This document shows, one piece after another, positions 60,421 through 64,000 of a DNA stretch of 64,000 nt. Source of the stretch: Facklamia sp050409585. Lineage in GTDB: Bacteria > Bacillota > Bacilli > Lactobacillales > Aerococcaceae. The stretch spans positions 131,169-195,168 of the forward strand of contig NZ_JBNUPE010000002.1 in NCBI RefSeq assembly GCF_050409585.1, in the 5' to 3' direction. The notes under the pieces are model-generated. The model saw nothing but the letters and a program-made list of their open reading frames with translations. It made no database searches and was not told the DNA's origin. Made by a program: the position numbers and the translations under genes. The first letter of the stretch is position 1. Every line of letters begins with the position of its first letter.

Positions 60421-60462
60421 CCAGTATCTTAATGGAGTAAACTAGCACCCTTCGGTTGCTTC

Positions 60463-60543
60463 CCTCGCATTTTAGAGGACTTATCAATCCTACAGATCTA
60501 AGCGAATCCACATGGTATTCGAAAGATCATCTAAAATGCGAGG
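60463..60543. repeat. 14-bp perfect inverted repeat in the spacer before the surface protein
   Basis: CCTCGCATTTTAGA (60463-60476) is repeated inverted as TCTAAAATGCGAGG (60530-60543) with 53 bp between. It lies just after the IS256 remnant. The remaining spacer (60402-60847) is AT-rich with no gene that I accept. It might be a small mobile repeat, a hairpin RNA or the ends of a lost insertion. Confidence 0.6.
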
Positions 60544-60832
60544 TTAGGATCGGAAATAACAGAAGTATTGATCTGATAATTACAATCTTGAAATGTAGGT
60601 TACACAATTTATCTGACACTACCTTCGACATTGATCTATAATACATTTATATAGGGATTTAAGGCTGTATTATTTAAAATAATAAGTTTCAAGGTTTTAT
60701 CTAAAGCTTTTGAGGTCATAATAGTTGTTGTCAAAAAGCAAAAATATATTTAAAGAAGTTTATACACTTGACTTTTCTTTACATTTCAATTAGTTTATAA
60801 TAAATTAATGTATATTATGCATTGATTATTTT

Positions 60833-60840
60833 GAAAGGGG
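60833..60840 (+). promoter_or_regulatory. Ribosome binding site of the surface protein
   Basis: GAAAGGGG, 7 nt before ATG 60848, fixes the start. Upstream there is TATAAT at 60796-60801 and TTGACT at 60768-60773, but at 22 bp the spacing is too long for a standard promoter. Confidence 0.5.
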
Positions 60841-60847
60841 TTATGAT

Positions 60848-63823
60848 ATGGTGTTAGAAAATAAAAACAGATTTGCCTTAAGAAAAAAATCTTTTGGCTT
60901 ATGTTCAGTAGCAATTGGTTCATTTATAGTAATGAGTTCATTTGGCATTACACAAGCTTCGGCTAACGAATTGACTGATGAGAATTTTTCTCATGCAGTA
61001 ATTTTAGAGGAAGTAGTAACTGAAGATCAAGCAGTAACTGAAGAAGTAGTAGTAACTGAAGAAGTAGTAGTAACTGAAGAAGAAGTAGTAACTGAAGAGC
61101 AAGCAGTAACTGAAGAAGAAACAGTAACGGAAGAGGAAATTCATTTAAATCAAATAGAAGAAGATTCATCACTTAGTTCAAACAGTAATGAACTTGAATT
61201 ACAAGAGAAACCTCAAATTGTTACAGACAATGACGTTCAATTTCAGCCAATGCAAAATTATAATCAATTTCAAAATTTTCCCTCACAAAATGTTATTTCC
61301 TATACAGGAGGTGGAGTTGATGTAACTCCACTTGAAGCGAAAAAACTGGAGACGGGAGATATTCAGTATTCTTTCCAGGTCTCTTTTGCTGGAATTACAA
61401 GTTCGGATCATGTCCAAACCGCAACATCTTATAGTTTAGTGGTTCCTTCTCTATTAAAAGATATTAAAATCACACAAATTGGGACATATGATGGGGATAA
61501 ATTAAAAGATGAAGCAGGTGATTGGCACTATACGGATATCAAAAAAACACATGATGCAGCAGTTGATATTTTATTACCATTAGAAATGATTAAAGAGTAT
61601 GAAGGAGTCGAGTACCCAGCTTTATCAGATGCCTTTGATCTACGTGATCAACTACTAAGAGAATATACTGGGGATGAGTATAGTTATGCCGGAAAATTCG
61701 GTAATCTAGCAACATTGGATGAAGTGCGCGCCTTAAAAGCTAAAGGATTTGATTATTTACCTGGAGGCATTGTAGATCGAGGCTACACGGCAACACACTC
61801 ATCATATCAACCTAAAGGAGAAATGTTTACTTCTACGAAAGGATACGCTTCTCCGGAAGAAGCAATCAAGCAATTCAAGCTAAGTCAAAATCAAGAATTG
61901 GATGATGAAGGCTTTAGCACAGTTCGAAGATTTGCCATTAATTCAGGAACTCTTTCCTCTCGTTTTCCTATTGCTATTCGGTTGGATTATGTTGTGACAA
62001 AAGAACAGGCTCAAAAGACTCCTATTTTACCACTATGGGCTGGATTAGAATGGCGAGCTTTTTTTGAAAGTCGTGAGCCGGATAGTCATGAAGATGGATC
62101 TCAAAATTTAACTTCTTATGGTGAATTCACCGCTGCTTATCAATTCTTAGCGCATCCTGAAGTCATTCAAGAAACCCAACTATCAAAAGATGGATTGGCA
62201 GGGACACAAGTTGGCCTTAACCAATATACAGGTGATTGGAAAATGATCGGCAATGATGTGACAAGTTCTACTTTTAATTATGTAGAAACATTCAATTTGC
62301 ATAGTAATCCAGCAATAACCTATTATGCTTCAGAAACGGATGATTATCGGGACATTGCAGCTGTGCAATATATTCCTGAAGATAATCTACCGTTGACACC
62401 ACTCAATGAAGTGCCAACTCTCACTGTTAAAGACATGCGTATTGCTCAAGGTGATAATACTTTTACCTTAGGTTCATTAATTTCAGACGCACAAGATGCT
62501 GAAGACGGTGATTTAAAAGAGTCAGTTGTGATTACCAGTGATGGAGGCTTCAACCCAAATGTTCCTGGGGAATACACGATTACTTTTAAAGTAAGGGATA
62601 AAGATGGCGCAACTATTACTAAGTCATCTCTTGTTACAGTTTCACCAAAATGGACCGCAATCAATGAAGCTCCAACCCTCACCGTTGAAGACATGCGTAT
62701 TGCTCAAGGTGATAATACTTTTACCTTAGGTTCATTAATTTCAGACGCACAAGATGCTGAAGATGGTAATTTAAAAGAGTCCGTTGTGATCACCAATGAT
62801 GGAGGGTTCAACCCAAATGTTCCTGGAGAATATACAATTACCTTTAAAGTAACGGATAAAGATGGCGCAACTATTTCTAAATCAGCAGTCGTAACTGTAG
62901 AGGAAGAAATGACACCATTGACGCCACTTAATGAAGCGCCAACACTTAGTGTTAAAAATAGCACCATTGCTCAAGGTGACGAAAGCTTTACTTTAGCTTC
63001 ATTAATAACAGACGCACAAGATGCTGAAGATGGTGATTTGAAAGAGTCAGTTGTGATTACCAATGATGGAGGGTTCAACCCAAATGTTCCTGGAAAATAT
63101 ACAATTACCTTTAAAGTAACGGATAAAGATGGCGCAACTATTTCTAAATCAGCAGTCGTAACTGTAGAGGAAGAAATGACACCATTGACGCCACTTAATG
63201 AAGCGCCAACACTTAGTGTTAAAAATAGCACCATTGCTCAAGGTGACGAAAGCTTTACTTTAGCTTCATTAATAACAGACGCACAAGATGCTGAAGATGG
63301 TGATTTAAAAGAGTCAGTTGTGATTACCAATGATGGAGGGTTCAACCCAAATGTTCCTGGGGAATACACGATTACTTTTAAAGTAACGGATAAGAACGGT
63401 GCAAGTGTTACAAAGTCATCTTTAGTGATAGTAGAAGTTAAAGAAGTTGACCCAAACGTTCCATCTAACCCTAATAATCCTACAGACCCAGAAACACCTG
63501 AAAGTCCAGAGACACCTGAAAGTCCAGAAACACCTGAAAGTTCAGAGACACCTGAAAGTTCAGAAACACCTGAAAGTCCAGAAACACCTGAAAGTTCAGA
63601 GACACCTGAAAGTTCAGAGACACCTGAAAGTTCAGAAACTCCTGAAAGTTCAGAGACACCTGAAAAGCCTAACCCTCAAGTACCTAATGGTGAGATGGAT
63701 GAAGCTTCCGTTTTACCAGCAACAGGGGATGCAGGAGCATATGCCATCTTCTCTGGAGCTGCCCTTTCTATTTTAGCTGGATTGTTCCTTACAATGCCTA
63801 AAAAGAAAGAAAACGAAGAATAA
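60848..63823 (+). CDS. LPXTG-anchored surface protein with YSIRK-like signal
   Basis: The 991-residue wall-anchored protein has a YSIRK-like signal (RFALRKKSFGLCSVAIGSF near residues 8-26, cleavage around ASANE). An acidic TEE-rich repeat follows at about 53-95. Residues about 150-515 form a region I do not recognise; it starts with YTGGGVDVTPLEAKKL and is probably the ligand-binding domain. Four Ig-like repeats of about 89 residues occupy 516-865 (APTLxVxDxxIAQGD...FNPNVPGEYTITFKVxDKDGA), then ten ETPESx repeats (882-941). The sorting signal is LPATG (956-960), a hydrophobic helix and the tail KKKENEE. It is likely an adhesin. Confidence 0.92.
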   Translation: MVLENKNRFALRKKSFGLCSVAIGSFIVMSSFGITQASANELTDENFSHAVILEEVVTEDQAVTEEVVVTEEVVVTEEEVVTEEQAVTEEETVTEEEIHLNQIEEDSSLSSNSNELELQEKPQIVTDNDVQFQPMQNYNQFQNFPSQNVISYTGGGVDVTPLEAKKLETGDIQYSFQVSFAGITSSDHVQTATSYSLVVPSLLKDIKITQIGTYDGDKLKDEAGDWHYTDIKKTHDAAVDILLPLEMIKEYEGVEYPALSDAFDLRDQLLREYTGDEYSYAGKFGNLATLDEVRALKAKGFDYLPGGIVDRGYTATHSSYQPKGEMFTSTKGYASPEEAIKQFKLSQNQELDDEGFSTVRRFAINSGTLSSRFPIAIRLDYVVTKEQAQKTPILPLWAGLEWRAFFESREPDSHEDGSQNLTSYGEFTAAYQFLAHPEVIQETQLSKDGLAGTQVGLNQYTGDWKMIGNDVTSSTFNYVETFNLHSNPAITYYASETDDYRDIAAVQYIPEDNLPLTPLNEVPTLTVKDMRIAQGDNTFTLGSLISDAQDAEDGDLKESVVITSDGGFNPNVPGEYTITFKVRDKDGATITKSSLVTVSPKWTAINEAPTLTVEDMRIAQGDNTFTLGSLISDAQDAEDGNLKESVVITNDGGFNPNVPGEYTITFKVTDKDGATISKSAVVTVEEEMTPLTPLNEAPTLSVKNSTIAQGDESFTLASLITDAQDAEDGDLKESVVITNDGGFNPNVPGKYTITFKVTDKDGATISKSAVVTVEEEMTPLTPLNEAPTLSVKNSTIAQGDESFTLASLITDAQDAEDGDLKESVVITNDGGFNPNVPGEYTITFKVTDKNGASVTKSSLVIVEVKEVDPNVPSNPNNPTDPETPESPETPESPETPESSETPESSETPESPETPESSETPESSETPESSETPESSETPEKPNPQVPNGEMDEASVLPATGDAGAYAIFSGAALSILAGLFLTMPKKKENEE
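61004..61140 (+). repeat. Acidic TEE-coding repeat
   Basis: Irregular units of the type GTAGTAACTGAAGAA encode V-V-T-E-E variants (about residues 53-95 of the surface protein). Such short repeats readily change in copy number. Confidence 0.75.
62393..63440 (+). repeat. Four tandem Ig-like domain repeats
   Basis: Units begin near 62393, 62651, 62908 and 63175. Units 3 and 4 are offset by exactly 267 bp and almost identical over their first 185 bp or so, including synonymous sites, so one duplication is recent. Units 1 and 2 share another near-identical block (ACATGCGTATTGCTCAAGG). The mosaic suggests recombination among units. Confidence 0.85.
63491..63670 (+). repeat. 18-bp repeats coding ETPES(S/P), ten copies
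   Basis: Ten head-to-tail 18-bp units encode E-T-P-E-S-S or E-T-P-E-S-P, the last being E-T-P-E-K-P. They form the wall-spanning stalk just before the LPATG signal. Confidence 0.9.
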
Positions 63824-63929
63824 AATTTAAATAATTTGTTTTATGAACGAATTCATTTCCGGATAGTTATTAACTAGGGTATACAGATAAAATTTTTTGG
63901 CTCTATGTCCAATAGGGTTGATGCTATCC

Positions 63930-63970
63930 AAGGAGATTAAGCAACTAACGGTTGCTTGGTCTCCTTTTCT
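63930..63970 (+). terminator. Terminator after the surface protein gene
   Basis: AAGGAGATTAAGCAAC (63930-63945) pairs with GTTGCTTGGTCTCCTT (63951-63966), two imperfect positions, followed by TTCTTTTC. Confidence 0.75.
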
Positions 63971-64000
63971 TTTCTTCCTGACACATATAATCTTGATATT

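Noticed and set aside
60456..60641. Open frame of 61 codons before the surface protein
   Set aside because: It runs through the 14-bp inverted repeat, has no ribosome binding site and no recognisable protein pattern.
61004..61140. CRISPR-like repeats
   Set aside because: The repeats are in frame inside a coding gene, without spacers of even size.
63491..63670. CRISPR-like or minisatellite array
   Set aside because: It encodes the ETPES stalk in frame and has no spacers.
63895..63930. Possible insertion sequence end (GGCTCTATGTCC...) after the surface protein
   Set aside because: It vaguely recalls ISL3-type ends, but no transposase or matching second end is within the window.

Overview
The window is a low-GC Gram-positive chromosome segment. 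RexB/RexA-type AddAB nucleases, a SatD protein, an F1Fo ATPase operon, AGGAGG-type ribosome binding sites, an LPXTG surface protein with a YSIRK-like signal, and CcpA- and DtxR/MntR-like operators all point to Lactobacillales. Aerococcaceae or Carnobacteriaceae would fit, but genus cannot be fixed from the sequence alone. I saw no tRNA, rRNA, CRISPR array or complete prophage.

Layout. 1-8255: end of peptidase T, then rexB-rexA, where rexA has no ATG, GTG or TTG start ahead of its Walker A motif. 8256-11536: satD, a decayed satE, a YdcF-like protein and a membrane acyltransferase. 11581-27248: a capsule/exopolysaccharide locus with aminotransferase, initiating sugar transferase, GNAT and FemAB-like transferases, four glycosyltransferases, capE-capF-capG for UDP-L-FucNAc, Wzy, Wzx, UDP-glucose dehydrogenase and GalU. 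Its centre is much more AT-rich than its edges. 27313-32153: a LysR regulator divergent from two membrane proteins and two M20 hydrolases, with a strong cre-like site between them. 32364-33305: a secreted, degenerate nuclease-like protein with an Excalibur domain.

33584-36772 is the most unusual part. It is a compact cassette holding a small basic protein, a sigma factor, DUF1659-like and DUF2922 proteins, a one-helix coiled-coil protein, a holin and a two-domain peptidoglycan hydrolase, with no phage structural genes. 36876-40307: a DUF4230 protein, an FAD/NAD protein and a second UDP-glucose dehydrogenase. 40354-46574 (minus): atpBEFHAGDC with a very short delta subunit. 47009-48772 (minus): two more GalU paralogues in tandem, next to an LCP ligase at 48966. 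Thus precursor supply (three GalU, two Ugd), polymer assembly and wall attachment are spread over three nearby loci.

49986-54243: TraX-like protein, an orphan ThrE-type exporter, a DUF1801 remnant, an ornithine cyclodeaminase homologue, a small GNAT and a type I asparaginase. 54728-58940: a manganese/zinc ABC transporter in two transcription units, both with inverted-repeat operators at strong promoters. Its binding protein lacks the lipobox cysteine and one permease carries an extra winged-helix-like tail. 59199-60401: an IS256-family transposase killed by five in-frame stops. 60848-63823: a 991-residue LPXTG adhesin-like protein with near-identical tandem repeats.
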